This document shows, piece after piece, positions 45,397 through 59,100 of a DNA stretch of 64,000 nucleotides. A program made the position numbers and the translations under genes. Position 1 is the stretch's first letter; each line of letters begins with the position of its first letter. The DNA is from Skeletonema tropicum (Eukaryota; Bacillariophyta; Thalassiosirophyceae; Thalassiosirales; Thalassiosiraceae): assembly GCA_037178625.1 (NCBI GenBank), contig CM074138.1, forward strand, positions 2,604,001 to 2,668,000, read 5' to 3'. The notes below the pieces were generated by a model that was not told the origin of the DNA, did not search any database, and was given only the letters and a program-made list of their open reading frames with translations.

Positions 45397-45939
45397 CAAT
45401 CAACTTGACACTGGTGTCTCTCTAAAGTGTAGTAACTAAAATAAGTAATCAATCTATTTCTCTATCTACTTCTATCGATATTAATATATGCGTTGGAATG
45501 ATGTACAACGAGACAGAGTGACAGAAAGATGATACAGAAGACTTCACTTGCTTTACCATTACTACATTACTGACCGTTCTTTCCATCAAATTGTCTGCAT
45601 CTGAATCTTGGATTGCATTGTACGTATCAAGGCGATGAGTGGCGTTTTGGAATCCTCTCGTCGAGCTCTATCGATTGGTTGTAGTATCAAGGCATAAAAT
45701 CGACCCTTTGTCAATCGACTCAACTCTAGAGAGGGGTCTAGATTCTCAAAGGCAGTGCTAAGCTCGCTGCGCTCGCTTCGCATCCATTTTTTCAAAAAAT
45801 GAATAACACAATATGAGACGACCATTCGAATCGTCGTTTCAAGCGCTTTCGATTCGTACAATAACCACTGCTCGGGCAAAGCCCTCGCCAATTACAGTTG
45901 AAATTTCAACAAAACCAAGAACAGAATGACCACTGCCGT

Positions 45940-45973
<34 letters not shown>

Positions 45974-47030
45974 CATCCTCCTCATTGGTTGCTGCTGCTG
46001 TTTGTTCCTCTTGGTTGACTGCTGTTGCTGCTACTGCTGCTGCTCCACCGGTTCCGACATCAACCAATCCAATACCAACAGCAGAGAGTAACAGCAGTAG
46101 CAGTAGCAGTAGTAGCAACCAAGAGGAGTTGGGGGTTGGTTGATGTTGTGGCTGCTGCTGCTGCTGTTGGATTGGTTGATTGTTATATAATATTCCACTG
46201 TTGTGAGAGTCGTCATTTATTGGACGGTACATGTACCATGATGAGTGATGAGGCTGATCTACGCCTTCGTTCTTCAGCGAAGCGTCTTATGCGTCCGTGC
46301 CAACTGTCTGGATGACACTGATTGATGCTTCTGTCTTCAGCGAAGCGTGCGAGGGCCCCCGCCCGAGCAGTGTATTGCCTTTGGATTAGTACTTACAGCA
46401 TTAAATGGTCGCTTTTTTTGGATCTCACGTGTATCGTACCAACCAAGAAATGACGGTACCATACTGCTCAAAAAGACCTTCTTCGCGAGGCCCTCGGCCG
46501 AGCTGTGATCATTATTTTGATTGAAATAATGGTATGAATCGATTCAGCTCGAAAAGACGATTCCAACGGTTGTCATATCGTATTTTGGTCAAAAATTGAA
46601 TTCGGATGTGAAATTCCGGCTGCAAAGCCGAATTTATTGGTCGGGCTAGTGACTTTCTTGACCTGTTTTTGACCGGATCGATTGAACAAAAGTCGTCCAA
46701 TCGGGTTGATTATACCTCTAATCGATAGAACTCACTCTCAGCTTTCCAAAACGACACTCATCGCCGTCATTGGCCAAGTAGGAGACAAGATATCGGCCAT
46801 TGTCAATTTTGAGTGCTTGCTTCATTGAGCTGGTGTTGGTGACTTTTTGATGCGACAGTCAGTACCGCTCGATGCCGCACAGCTAAGTAAATGAAGACGC
46901 CCATCTGAGAATCTTATCCGCAAGATTTTGATGTGATTGATGATTGAGAAAAACGCAACAATGATGTCACCAGCCCAGTACATCTATTACACTACACAAT
47001 AAATAATAACGAAACAAACAAATAATAAGC

Positions 47031-48503
47031 ATGAGCATCAGCGACAGCGAAGATCTCGACACCAAACCGTCCGCCGCCCAGCCCCGTCCAACGGAGACCC
47101 CTCCACGTCGACAGAAGCGCGGTCTGAATAATAATAATAATCCTAGCGGCACTGTCAATAATAATAACGATCCACTTCTCAACGATAATAATGGCGCTGT
47201 ATCTGTAGTGCAGAACATGACGTTGACTTCGGAGCAGCAGATGGAGCTGAGTTATCAGTGCACTGCGTCTTTGTTGAGGGGCGCCAATAATCATAATAAT
47301 AACGATAAAAATGACGGCGGCGGTAAAGAGATTATCATCATGCCCAGTTTGGTCTCTTTGAGCGATGCCTTCTTCAAAATCACTCCTGACAGCCACCGCA
47401 ATGATAGTGATGATACTTATAGTAACCAAAATCTCGCTGACGGAACTCTTCAAGAAAAGGTCTCTTCGGCAATTCTGCCAGATTTGAATAATTCTAACAG
47501 CGTTGCCTCGGCCGCCGCCGCCGCCGCAGGAGCTGGAACGAATGAGAATGATACGACTGTCAGCGTCGCGCCAAGATTGCGTCCCCGATTGAACTTGCGG
47601 GGCAATAACAATAACAATAGCAATAACAATGGAACGTCCAGTAATGTCAGCGGTGACATTAGCATGGGTAGTAATATCAACAATTCATCATCCAGTAATG
47701 ACAATAATTTCGGTGGTAGTCTAAATAATATGATGATGTCACAGCAGCAGCAGCAGCAGCCATTGGTGAGGCCCTCACGGGAGGATTGGCCAATTGGACC
47801 GCAGGGGGCTCAAGTTCCGAGCTATTTGCTAGAGCTAGAGGTGGAGACGGAGAGGATCAGCAATAATAACAGCAACAATAGTAGTGGCGGTGGTGGTGAA
47901 GATGATTATCATCAGCTGATGCATTCGTCATCATCTACCAATAGTCTCGTTGATACAGCTCACTCTGCAGAAGATAATACTTCACCGCCTCCACAGCAAC
48001 AACAACCTCCACCGCCAGCAGTAGCAGCAGCAGCAGGCGTAAGTCGTCAGGATTCACCACAACGATCCGCGGCACGTCGAGTTCGTGAAATAATGACACG
48101 TCAACAGCAACATCCACAACAACAACATCAGCAACCATCACCATCACCTCCACCTCCTCCAGTACACTACATCAATGCAGCTCAATCACTCGACCATGCA
48201 GTACAACGTCTAGAAGAGACACTACGACAACGTGATGTCGATGGACATGATATATCCCATCGTGGACTTCCGGGGAGTGGAGCGTATAGTATCAGTTCAC
48301 CTGGTGGGAGGACGACGAAGAATAAGAAGATTAAGACGAAGAAGCAGCCGTCCATGGAGGACTTGGAGGTGGGAACGTTGACTCGCTTGGCGGAGATTAT
48401 GTTGCATCCTCCTACTGAAGTTGTGAATGGGAGGTATTGTTGGGAGGTGAATGAGGCGGAGGAACTCATGGCAGCGATGAGGTATATGAGGTTAGGTACA
48501 TGA
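47031..48503 (+). CDS. UBR 5'-exon copy 7, truncated open frame (490 aa)
   Basis: Identical by eye to copies 3-6 in its coding part. The spacer that follows is mosaic: most matches spacers 3-6, but 49770-49846 matches spacer 1. This is the last truncated copy; the next unit is the full gene. Confidence 0.6.
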   Translation: MSISDSEDLDTKPSAAQPRPTETPPRRQKRGLNNNNNPSGTVNNNNDPLLNDNNGAVSVVQNMTLTSEQQMELSYQCTASLLRGANNHNNNDKNDGGGKEIIIMPSLVSLSDAFFKITPDSHRNDSDDTYSNQNLADGTLQEKVSSAILPDLNNSNSVASAAAAAAGAGTNENDTTVSVAPRLRPRLNLRGNNNNNSNNNGTSSNVSGDISMGSNINNSSSSNDNNFGGSLNNMMMSQQQQQQPLVRPSREDWPIGPQGAQVPSYLLELEVETERISNNNSNNSSGGGGEDDYHQLMHSSSSTNSLVDTAHSAEDNTSPPPQQQQPPPPAVAAAAGVSRQDSPQRSAARRVREIMTRQQQHPQQQHQQPSPSPPPPPVHYINAAQSLDHAVQRLEETLRQRDVDGHDISHRGLPGSGAYSISSPGGRTTKNKKIKTKKQPSMEDLEVGTLTRLAEIMLHPPTEVVNGRYCWEVNEAEELMAAMRYMRLGT

Positions 48504-49046
48504 CAATCAACTTGACACTGGTGTCTCTCTAAAGTGTAGTAACTAAAATAAGTAATCAATCTATTTCTCTATCTACTTCTATCGATATTAATATATGCGT
48601 TGGAATGATGTACAACGAGACAGAGTGACAGAAAGATGATACAGAAGACTTCACTTGCTTTACCATTACTACATTACTGACCGTTCTTTCCATCAAATTG
48701 TCTGCATCTGAATCTTGGATTGCATTGTACGTATCAAGGCGATGAGTGGCGTTTTGGAATCCTCTCGTCGAGCTCTATCGATTGGTTGTAGTATCAAGGC
48801 ATAAAATCGACCCTTTGTCAATCGACTCAACTCTAGAGAGGGGTCTAGATTCTCAAAGGCAGTGCTAAGCTCGCTGCGCTCGCTTCGCATCCATTTTTTC
48901 AAAAAATGAATAACACAATATGAGACGACCATTCGAATCGTCGTTTCAAGCGCTTTCGATTCGTACAATAACCACTGCTCGGGCAAAGCCCTCGCCAATT
49001 ACAGTTGAAATTTCAACAAAACCAAGAACAGAATGACCACTGCCGT

Positions 49047-49080
<34 letters not shown>

Positions 49081-49769
49081 CATCCTCCTCATTGGTTGCT
49101 GCTGCTGTTTGTTCCTCTTGGTTGACTGCTGTTGCTGCTACTGCTGCTGCTCCACCGGTTCCGACATCAACCAATCCAATACCAACAGCAGAGAGTAACA
49201 GCAGTAGCAGTAGCAGTAGTAGCAACCAAGAGGAGTTGGGGGTTGGTTGATGTTGTGGCTGCTGCTGCTGCTGTTGGATTGGTTGATTGTTATATAATAT
49301 TCCACTGTTGTGAGAGTCGTCATTTATTGGACGGTACATGTACCATGATGAGTGATGAGGCTGATCTACGCCTTCGTTCTTCAGCGAAGCGTCTTATGCG
49401 TCCGTGCCAACTGTCTGGATGACACTGATTGATGCTTCTGTCTTCAGCGAAGCGTGCGAGGGCCCCCGCCCGAGCAGTGTATTGCCTTTGGATTAGTACT
49501 TACAGCATTAAATGGTCGCTTTTTTTGGATCTCACGTGTATCGTACCAACCAAGAAATGACGGTACCATACTGCTCAAAAAGACCTTCTTCGCGAGGCCC
49601 TCGGCCGAGCTGTGATCATTATTTTGATTGAAATAATGGTATGAATCGATTCAGCTCGAAAAGACGATTCCAACGGTTGTCATATCGTATTTTGGTCAAA
49701 AATTGAATTCGGATGTGAAATTCCGGCTGCAAAGCCGAATTTATTGGTCGGGCTAGTGACTTTCTTGAC

Positions 49770-49846
49770 CCGTTTTTGACCGAGACGAATGAATAAAAGT
49801 TGCCCAATCGAACTGATTATACTCCTAAGCGGTAGAGCTCACTCTC
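49770..49846. repeat. Spacer-1-type patch inside spacer 7
   Basis: 'TTGACCCGTTTTTGACCGAG' and 'GCCCAATCGAACTGATTATA' match 30879-30955 of spacer 1. Spacers 2-6 read 'TTGACCTGTTTTTGACCGGA' and 'GTCCAATCGGGTTGATTATA'. Sequence on both sides of the patch follows the common type, as expected from gene conversion or a recombination breakpoint. Confidence 0.8.
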
Positions 49847-50137
49847 AGCTTTCCAAAACGACACTCATCGCCGTCATTGGCCAAGTAGGAGACAAGATAT
49901 CGGCCATTGTCAATTTTGAGTGCTTGCTTCATTGAGCTGGTGTTGGTGACTTTTTGATGCGACAGTCAGTACCGCTCGATGCCGCACAGCTAAGTAAATG
50001 AAGACGCCCATCTGAGAATCTTATCCGCAAGATTTTGATGTGATTGATGATTGAGAAAAACGCAACAATGATGTCACCAGCCCAGTACATCTATTACACT
50101 ACACAATAAATAATAACGAAACAAACAAATAATAAGC

Positions 50138-53100
50138 ATGAGCATCAGCGACAGCGAAGATCTCGACACCAAACCGTCCGCCGCCCAGCCCCGTCCAACG
50201 GAGACCCCTCCACGTCGACAGAAGCGCGGTCTGAATAATAATAATAATCCTAGCGGCACTGTCAATAATAATAACGATCCACTTCTCAACGATAATAATG
50301 GCGCTGTATCTGTAGTGCAGAACATGACGTTGACTTCGGAGCAGCAGATGGAGCTGAGTTATCAGTGCACTGCGTCTTTGTTGAGGGGCGCCAATAATCA
50401 TAATAATAACGATAAAAATGACGGCGGCGGTAAAGAGATTATCATCATGCCCAGTTTGGTCTCTTTGAGCGATGCCTTCTTCAAAATCACTCCTGACAGC
50501 CACCGCAATGATAGTGATGATACTTATAGTAACCAAAATCTCGCTGACGGAACTCTTCAAGAAAAGGTCTCTTCGGCAATTCTGCCAGATTTGAATAATT
50601 CTAACAGCGTTGCCTCGGCCGCCGCCGCCGCCGCAGGAGCTGGAACGAATGAGAATGATACGACTGTCAGCGTCGCGCCAAGATTGCGTCCCCGATTGAA
50701 CTTGCGGGGCAATAACAATAACAATAGCAATAACAATGGAACGTCCAGTAATGTCAGCGGTGACATTAGCATGGGTAGTAATATCAACAATTCATCATCC
50801 AGTAATGACAATAATTTCGGTGGTAGTCTAAATAATATGATGATGTCACAGCAGCAGCAGCAGCAGCCATTGGTGAGGCCCTCACGGGAGGATTGGCCAA
50901 TTGGACCGCAGGGGGCTCAAGTTCCGAGCTATTTGCTAGAGCTAGAGGTGGAGACGGAGAGGATCAGCAATAATAACAGCAACAATAGTAGTGGCGGTGG
51001 TGGTGAAGATGATTATCATCAGCTGATGCATTCGTCATCATCTACCAATAGTCTCGTTGATACAGCTCACTCTGCAGAAGATAATACTTCACCGCCTCCA
51101 CAGCAACAACAACCTCCACCGCCAGCAGTAGCAGCAGCAGCAGGCGTAAGTCGTCAGGATTCACCACAACGATCCGCGGCACGTCGAGTTCGTGAAATAA
51201 TGACACGTCAACAGCAACATCCACAACAACAACATCAGCAACCATCACCATCACCTCCACCTCCTCCAGTACACTACATCAATGCAGCTCAATCACTCGA
51301 CCATGCAGTACAACGTCTAGAAGAGACACTACGACAACGTGATGTCGATGGACATGATATATCCCATCGTGGACTTCCGGGGAGTGGAGCGTATAGTATC
51401 AGTTCACCTGGTGGGAGGACGACGAAGATTAAGACGAAGAAGCAGCCGTCCATGGAGGATTTGGAGGTGGGAACGTTGACTCGCTTGGCGGAGATTATGT
51501 TGCATCCTCCTACTGAAGTTGTGAATGGGAGGTATTGTTGGGAGGGGGAGGAAGAGGCAATGGGGGTTTCTGATGGTGGTAGTGGGGAGGATGTTGAAGA
51601 GGACGGGGGACAAAGAATGATGATGACGAGTCCTCTCCAAACTGGTAGTAATGAAAAGATGGATATTGGGGGAGAGAACGACGTCGGTGGTGGCAACAGG
51701 AAAGGGAAAGATGATTATGATTATGAAATGATGCAAGACGATGACAAGACAAATACATCTCCATTGAAGTCATCATCGCTGCCACCCATATCTTCCCTCC
51801 TGAATAAACAATCACGGTATCCAACACTCAACGCCGCAGAGACATCTATCTCTACCCTCGGCAAGTCCTGTCCAACACGTCGAGTGTGCCAACACCCCTT
51901 CCGTCGAAATGATATCGTATGGGTGTGTCGCACATGTCAATCTGATGAAACTTGTGTGTTATGCCACGATTGTTTTAGTAATTCCGATCATGAGGGGCAT
52001 GATGTTGCCTTTTATCATGCTCAAGCTGGGGGATGTTGTGATTGTGGAGATGCTGATGCGTGGGATCCAAAGGGGTGAGTAATTTATTATTATCTTTGTT
52101 TGGATTTCAATAATATTTTGACTTTCTTTGTACTCAACCCTGAGTTGCCCCTCTCTCCTCTTTCGCAGATTTTGCAAAAAGCATGGAGGTCATAATGGAC
52201 AAGGTGCACCTCCGGGTACAGAAGTTGCAAAAGCTGAACCTGCCGTGCTAGGGAGTATTCATGCTTGTGCTGATTGGCTCGTTGATGTTGTAAAATCCGG
52301 TGTCGAGGGTGGTTATCGCAGAGCCAATCCATTGCTTCGAGCATCGTCTGAGGGTAAAAAGAGTAACGCCGGAATAGCACGAGCGGACAGTGCCTTGCCG
52401 GAGTCCTATGAAGAGCCAGAATTCGGGCGAGATCGTCAAAGGGAACATAATGTTCGAAGGGAACGTAGTTTGACGCGACGTAATACAGTGGCAGATATGG
52501 AAACAACATCAGGCAATGCCGAAGACGACGGTAGTAGAGCGTCAAATTCTATGCAAGCATCAAACTCGATGATGAGTTTTGAAGCCATCTTCTCGGAAGC
52601 TGCCTCTACTGACATTGATGAATCTGGAAACGGAGTTGAGTCTCGAGTTTCCACTCCCATAATTCATGAGGTACAGTTTGATCCTGCAGCAGCATCCAAT
52701 TCAAGGAGAAGAAGTGAGAGCAATGCGACAACGAACAGTTCAAAGAGAGACGCAGATAGTTCTATCGAAGACAATGTCTTTTGCCCGACGGCAGCCTCTA
52801 CTTCAGAATCTCCATCGTCGCATCGTCGTGCTGCAAAGAAGGCTCGGGCACCTCCCAAATCACCCGCACGGGCGCTTGGAGATTTAGGAAGAGATGGATG
52901 TGGATTGTTTTTGGTCATTCATTCTGATGATATCCGCATAGGTGCTCATTCTTCAAACGAGGCGATCAGCGCACTGAAAGAATTCTTTTCCAAGAGTGTT
53001 AGTGCCGATGCTGGAGGTGCCGTGACAAGTAGTTGGGACGCTCTTAGTGGAAGTGGTGGTGGTCTCTACTTCTCAGGAAGTGCTGGGCCTTTTCCCAGCG

Positions 53101-56100
53101 TGGGCGGTGATGGTCGGTTCAACCGACCCAACATAAGGATTGTGCCTCGAATTTCTAGATTCAGGTCATCTAATTTGGACACACTTGTTGAAAAGATCTT
53201 GAGAATCATCAAAAAGCGGGGAGAACTAATAGTGTGGGGTACGCAGGAGTTACTTGCGGAATGTGGTGATGTCACGGGGAGATGCTGGCGAGATGGAGAT
53301 TCAAACTCGTCTTCCCTCATTGGAGCAGCAATGCTAAATCGTGCCAAATTATTAACTGATGGGGGACTGGTGTGTAGTATCAAGACGAGGAAAGAAGTGG
53401 TGAATGAGCAAACAGCCACATCAGTTATAAAATTGATCAACCTCGTAGCCCAAAGCTGCGATCCTCTATGTGATCAAGTCTCATCGGGGATCTCGGGCAG
53501 AGGAATTACTTCAACATTGTCACCACTGCTGAGAAACGATTTGAAGTTACCATACAAGCTTGTTTCATCGTGGCATGCTCTATTACTTACCCTCTTGGCT
53601 GTCCCGAACTTCAAAGCGTCATTAGCCAATGCCTACTGTGATACGTATCGAGCGTGAGTAGAAATATCGTTTGTCTCTATCACTCCGTATTATTTTCTTG
53701 TTGACTCACAGTCTCTGCTTTGGCGTCTATTTTTTTCTATTTCAGTGTTACCGGCGAATACGCTCGTGGAGTTGGTCTAATAGAAAGGAGTTCTTATACT
53801 CTCAGCGTTCAATTTCTCAATCGGATATCATACGTCACTGAGCTCGTGAGAGAGAGGAGTTTAATTACCAACCTCTTCCTGTGCCTGTATGAAATACTAT
53901 CACTCGCTACAATTAGCAAAGTTGTTCCCCCACCTGTTATGAAAGATTTCGAGACTGCTGGTACATCTAATTTGATTGCTGCAATAATGGTATTGATGGG
54001 ACATGCCTCTATCGTGGGGGCTGATGACGAGAGCCTATTCCGTGCCTTTGATGCGGAACTAAACGACATCATGAACAGAAGTGGAGGTGATAGCAGGCAC
54101 CATGGACGAGTTAGTACCCGTGGGTTGACAAGAGAGCATCACAGAAATCTCATCGAAAGATCGGCCATGCTAAATCCAAAGCTTGATCCAACTCACAATG
54201 CACTAGCTCATCGAAGATATAGGTGAGAGGACTATGTTTTTCTGCTTCATACTCCTTTATCATTTTGAGTCTCATTTGTATTCTCATTTGTGCCTCTTTC
54301 GTCGCTCCTCTTGTTTTTGTGCAGTGTTTGCATTTCTGATTTGAAATGTGTTCTCAATGTGGATGGCATGGCAAGACATTTTGCCTCAGTTCCTTGCAAA
54401 GGCGGGGATGATGTGCCATCCGCTTTAAATGCTTGGATTAAGACGTTGTCGTTAGCTCAAAATATGGACGGTCAGTGTTGGAAAGATTATTCGCAAGCTC
54501 ACGTTGAGAGAGAAAATTCAACTTGGGTCGGAGCCTTCAACACCAGCATTAGTTTGGGAAGTTTATATGAAAGGTTATTGAAGTGGGAAGATTCCGATCC
54601 TTCGCCGATCGACAATTGCGTCATGCCTGTACAGCTGTTGAGTTGTGCCGAATTGTGCTACTATACTCTCACTAAAGGTGTGGATAAGTGGCAACGAGGA
54701 GAAATGCTGTCCTGTCGTCCTACTCCAGCTCCCTCCTCTATGAAAGTCGACCATGCACTGAAATCGGCGTCGCTTCCATTTTCTACAGTAGCTTCTGCTC
54801 ATGGAACACCACTAGCGATGATTGCTCTCCCTCTGTCACAATTGGAGCCGTTCAGCTTTCATCTTCCGTTACATCGCTTCGCAGCTGCTTGCGCAAGGGA
54901 GGTTTCTCGGCGAACTGATGACAAAGGAGGGCTGCTGGAACTGATCGACAAATTTCGTGTCAATTCAAATGCCCCTGATAAAGAGAGAGAAAAGCAAATG
55001 CGTAAGAACGATCTGCTCTTCCGCGGTATGATGGAATTCCCAATCATAGTACTCTCACGTGCTGCACAAATAAGGGCCAGTATCTGGAAACGAAATGGCC
55101 CAGGGATGAGCGACATGGTTCTTAACTACTCCGAGCCACCGTTTTGCCGCAATTTACAGGATGCAGACATCTTTCTAGTGCAACTCGCACTTGTCTGTAT
55201 GGCCAATTTAACTGAGGATGAGGATGAAACGGGAAATGAAAGTCTGCGTTCTTTTAATGGTGCCGGGACTGCTCGGGTTGTAAACCTTCTTATTCACCGG
55301 TTTGGCGTTTTCGATTTCATTGGCTTCGAAATGGCTCCGCCCACAGACTTTGATCGATACATTGGAGAGATCAACAGCGGAATGTATCCAGCCGAAATCA
55401 AGCCAATGGACAAAGTTGCTGAGAATTCTTCTGTGTCTTCCACCCCTGCGATGCCGTGGACTTACACACCAGCGAGAGACAGTAGCCACGAGATGTTTCT
55501 GTTGGGGGAGCTGCTACACTTCTTCATCACATTGATTTCCGAATTGCCGCCACCACCGGCTGTGGATGAATCTCAACATGCAATCGAGGCGAGGAGGCGT
55601 CTGATGAGAGAAGTCATTCATCGATTAGCATCAGGTCCTATGACGCACAGTGAAATGACAGAAGTTTCACACATTTTGTCGAATCGAGACACTGATGTAT
55701 TGTGCGAACTGGGCAAGAAGATAAACCCAGATGATGCTTCTGCTGCGGCTCTCGAGGAAGCACTCAACGAGGTTGGGACAAGGAAATGTAAATCAGGAGT
55801 TCCAGACGAATGGGAGTTGAAAGAATCAGCTTGGAGCGAATATGATCCTTCATTCCAACACATCAGCACCCGAGCTCACCAACAGGCTTCCGAAAATAGG
55901 CCGAAGCAGAAGGCTGGTGCGCCTTGTCTTCCTTATGCCCCGCGGCCGTTTCCATCTCACAACCTTTTCAACAGGCTGCGCCGAGATTTGACAGCGGACT
56001 CGTCGTTGTTGGCGTGTGTTTACCGCGTGCTGCATGTGCATTGTCGTCGTCCTTCTGTCGGATTGAAAGATTATCCCGGAAAGAGCATGTACGAGGCTGA

Positions 56101-59100
56101 TGCCAGTGAGACAGTACTAGCACGTGCGATTCATTTGTTGACTTTGGGAGTATATGCTTGGGATGATGATGCATCAACCGGCAGCACTGACTCTGTGAAC
56201 TGGAAAAGTCAAGGTGGTGGTGGGGTTGCTTCAGTTTTTGTAAATTTCGATCGCTGTCCATCTGCTTCTGATTGGGTTGAGAACGTCCTTTTGCGTAGCC
56301 CGTACGAAATTATGCAACACGAAGAATACAACGATGATGACCGCACTGAACAAAATATTCTATGGCTGCTCGGCCAAGTTGCTTTGGAGACTCAAACTCG
56401 TCAAGATGAGTTGTCAGGCTTCTTGGAAGGGCTCGACCGATCTCTCAAGTCAGGAGCAACGTTCATCTGTAACTTCGCAGCAAAAGTCAACCCTGAAGCC
56501 TCCGCCATTGTTACCAAGCATTTCAAAGTTAATTCGGCAAAAGGTAATTCCGACAATCTTGCGAAAAGAAAAAATGCAGCGAAAGAGAAGGCCCTAGCAG
56601 CGATGAAGGCACAGATGGCAAAGTTTGCAGCCAATTTAGGAGGCGATGACGAAGACGATCCAATGAGCGATGCCGAGGGTGACAAAACTTCAACTAGAGA
56701 TGACTCAATGTTAGCGACTCCTGTTCGGCAGAGAGCAGACTCGACTGGCCTCGAAGCAATGGATCCATCGCCGCACGGTGAATTTCTCCTGACTCCTAGC
56801 AATCACCCTTCCACACCGTTCACTCCTCGCACACCACAAACGCCTTTCTCCCCAGGAGTTGATGGCCCGAATGAAAGTGAAAGTAGTGCTCGACTCTTTA
56901 CTGAAATTCCTCGTTGCATCATTTGCGGGGCTGACGACAAAATAGATTGCAACGACGACGATGCAGATTCTTCCACAATGTTCCAACAGAAGGAGAAACG
57001 GACACTGGCATTCTGTGGCTTTGCCCAGGCTAGTAGAGTGATCCAAGGTGGTAGTGGAGACCCAGCAGCGTTACTAGACGAGGAGAAGAAAACTTGGCGT
57101 CATGTTGGCGTACACACGGCTTTGTGTGGACATGCAATTCACAAGTCATGCTGTGAGACATACATCAAAACATCTCAGCGAGATAGACTAGCGGATCGAT
57201 TGGATGGAGGGAAGAGGAGAGAATTCAGATGCCCCCTGTGCCAAAGGTTGAGTAATTGTTTGGTACCATTTGTTGACGTTGCTGCTGACTGGTTAGATTC
57301 TCCAACTTCTAATAGAGAGGCTGCTGCTGACGACGGAATGGCTATCGACGGGTTGAGCCACAATCATAGCTGCAAATCTTTGCCTCTTCACGATTTTCTG
57401 TCTAGTTCTGAGTGGTGGGCGACGAAGAATGATGGTTACGTTTGGGATGGCCGATGCAACTTCAGTCCAGCAACAGATTCTGAGGATAAAAAAGTTTCTT
57501 CCAGCGCAGATGTTGCTCGTGACGGCACAAGGACGAAAAAGAATCTCCAGGGAAAGAAGGAGCTAATTAAAGCGTGGAACAATGTACTTCGCACTCCTCG
57601 TCGATTGCAACGCCGATCACGCCCCTCTGGTTTTGTTCTGACACCTCCTGGCTCAACAGAGCAGAAAGATTCCAACAACAGTGACATTCTGCGGAAATTA
57701 ATGGATCAAATCGTTGACGTTGGACAAAAGGCGGATCTGAAACGTCTTACGGAGGAGGAGCTAACGAAAGACTATGGGGAGTTCAGGCATTATCTGACCG
57801 AAAGAACCATCTATAACAAACGACATCGTGCAACGGGGAGAGATGCTTTGGATTGGCCACTGTGCTTGACGTTGACGTCGATGTCAGATACTCGTAGGCA
57901 AGAGCTGTCGAAAGAAAAGATGATCTCGAAGCTGCTCTATACCATTCAATCCTTTACTTATAGCTGTTGCTCGGAGTCCAGCGACTGTCGAAGGCTTCTC
58001 CGTAGCGAATCTGTGGGCTCATCTTCAATCTATTCCAAGTTTGGAGTCGGGAAAAGCGTGATGGAGAACAATCTCCTACTACTACCGCAAGCCGAATCGT
58101 CAGTGGATGGCGGATTCCAGCCATTTGACGGTAGGCTTGGTAAGACGCGGTACATGGCTCTTTCGTTGATGGCGGCAGTGAGCCCAGTGGCAAAGGAAAT
58201 TGTACAGCTCTGCATTCCCTTCCCATCATCTTCTGACTCTTCATCTGATCTATCAGTGTTTGACTTTGATGCCGACGATGACATCAAAACGGTGGAGCGA
58301 GCCCCCATTGCGTACCCTATTCTGTGTAGTCATATTCTGACACACACTACTGGTGCCTTAATTGCTGTTACAGGGAATGCTAGAGTAGAAGAACGAAATT
58401 GCAGCACTGACGAAGTGGTTGATAACTGCCGCAAATTTATATCACTGGGTCTCATCGCAAGGATTGTGCAAGTGCTTCTAACTGGTCTAATGTCTTGGAA
58501 CGGAGAGCAAATTGATATTGCCCTTCGATCGATGCGTCAAGAGATGGTAGATGACACAAAGCAAGAAGAATATAGTTGGAGGCAATCTTGTCTAGAGCTC
58601 CTTCGAATAATCCTTGGCCGTGAGAGCGACGAAGCGTTCCCCGAAACATCAAGCTCTGATACAAATCTCATCAAGTCTCAAATCTCAAATGGAATTGATG
58701 CAGCAAAGGGAGCAGCAGTGTCGTTTTTGTTGGACGCAGCTGTGATTGTTCAAATTCTTATTCCCAACATCTTTTCGGATACAGCAATGCATCCAGATAG
58801 TTTTGGCCAATCTGATTTGGAAGCAATGAAAAGACTAATGGAGTTGATTCGTATGGAAACCATCCATGATATGATTCAGTCCGATCTCGTACAGCTAGTG
58901 ATCAAGTCGTGGTACATCGAAGCCACAGAAAAGAATTCGAGCCAGCTTCAAGCCCTTCCTGACATCAATTACGAGACTTGGCCAGTAGCAAAGGGTGAAA
59001 TACATGATCAACGCAGCACAGCCAACAAGGAAATCCCCCCACATTGTACGCCTCTGTTGGGATATCCTTCGAGCAAGTCTCATGTTGATCCATCTTCTTG

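Larger units (their letters stand above)
28297..51545 (+). repeat. Tandem array of eight UBR 5'-exon units
   Basis: ATG positions are 28453, 31259, 34603, 37710, 40817, 43924, 47031 and 50138. Spacings are 2806, 3344, 3107, 3107, 3107, 3107 and 3107 bp. Each unit has a ~150-bp upstream stretch, the Asn/Gln-rich exon and a ~1.6-kb spacer. Copies 3-7 look essentially identical by eye. Homology of copies 2-7 to the full gene (copy 8) ends at 'TATTGTTGGGAGG' (51545 in copy 8). Near-identity points to very recent amplification, ongoing homogenisation, or assembly error. Confidence 0.95.

Noticed and set aside
28297..51545. CRISPR-like array
   Set aside because: Units are kilobases long and contain coding exons; there are no short direct repeats with unique spacers.
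53066..53440. Antisense frames over 50-100 codons across the UBR gene
   Set aside because: They are shadows of the coding strand, whose protein domains are certain.
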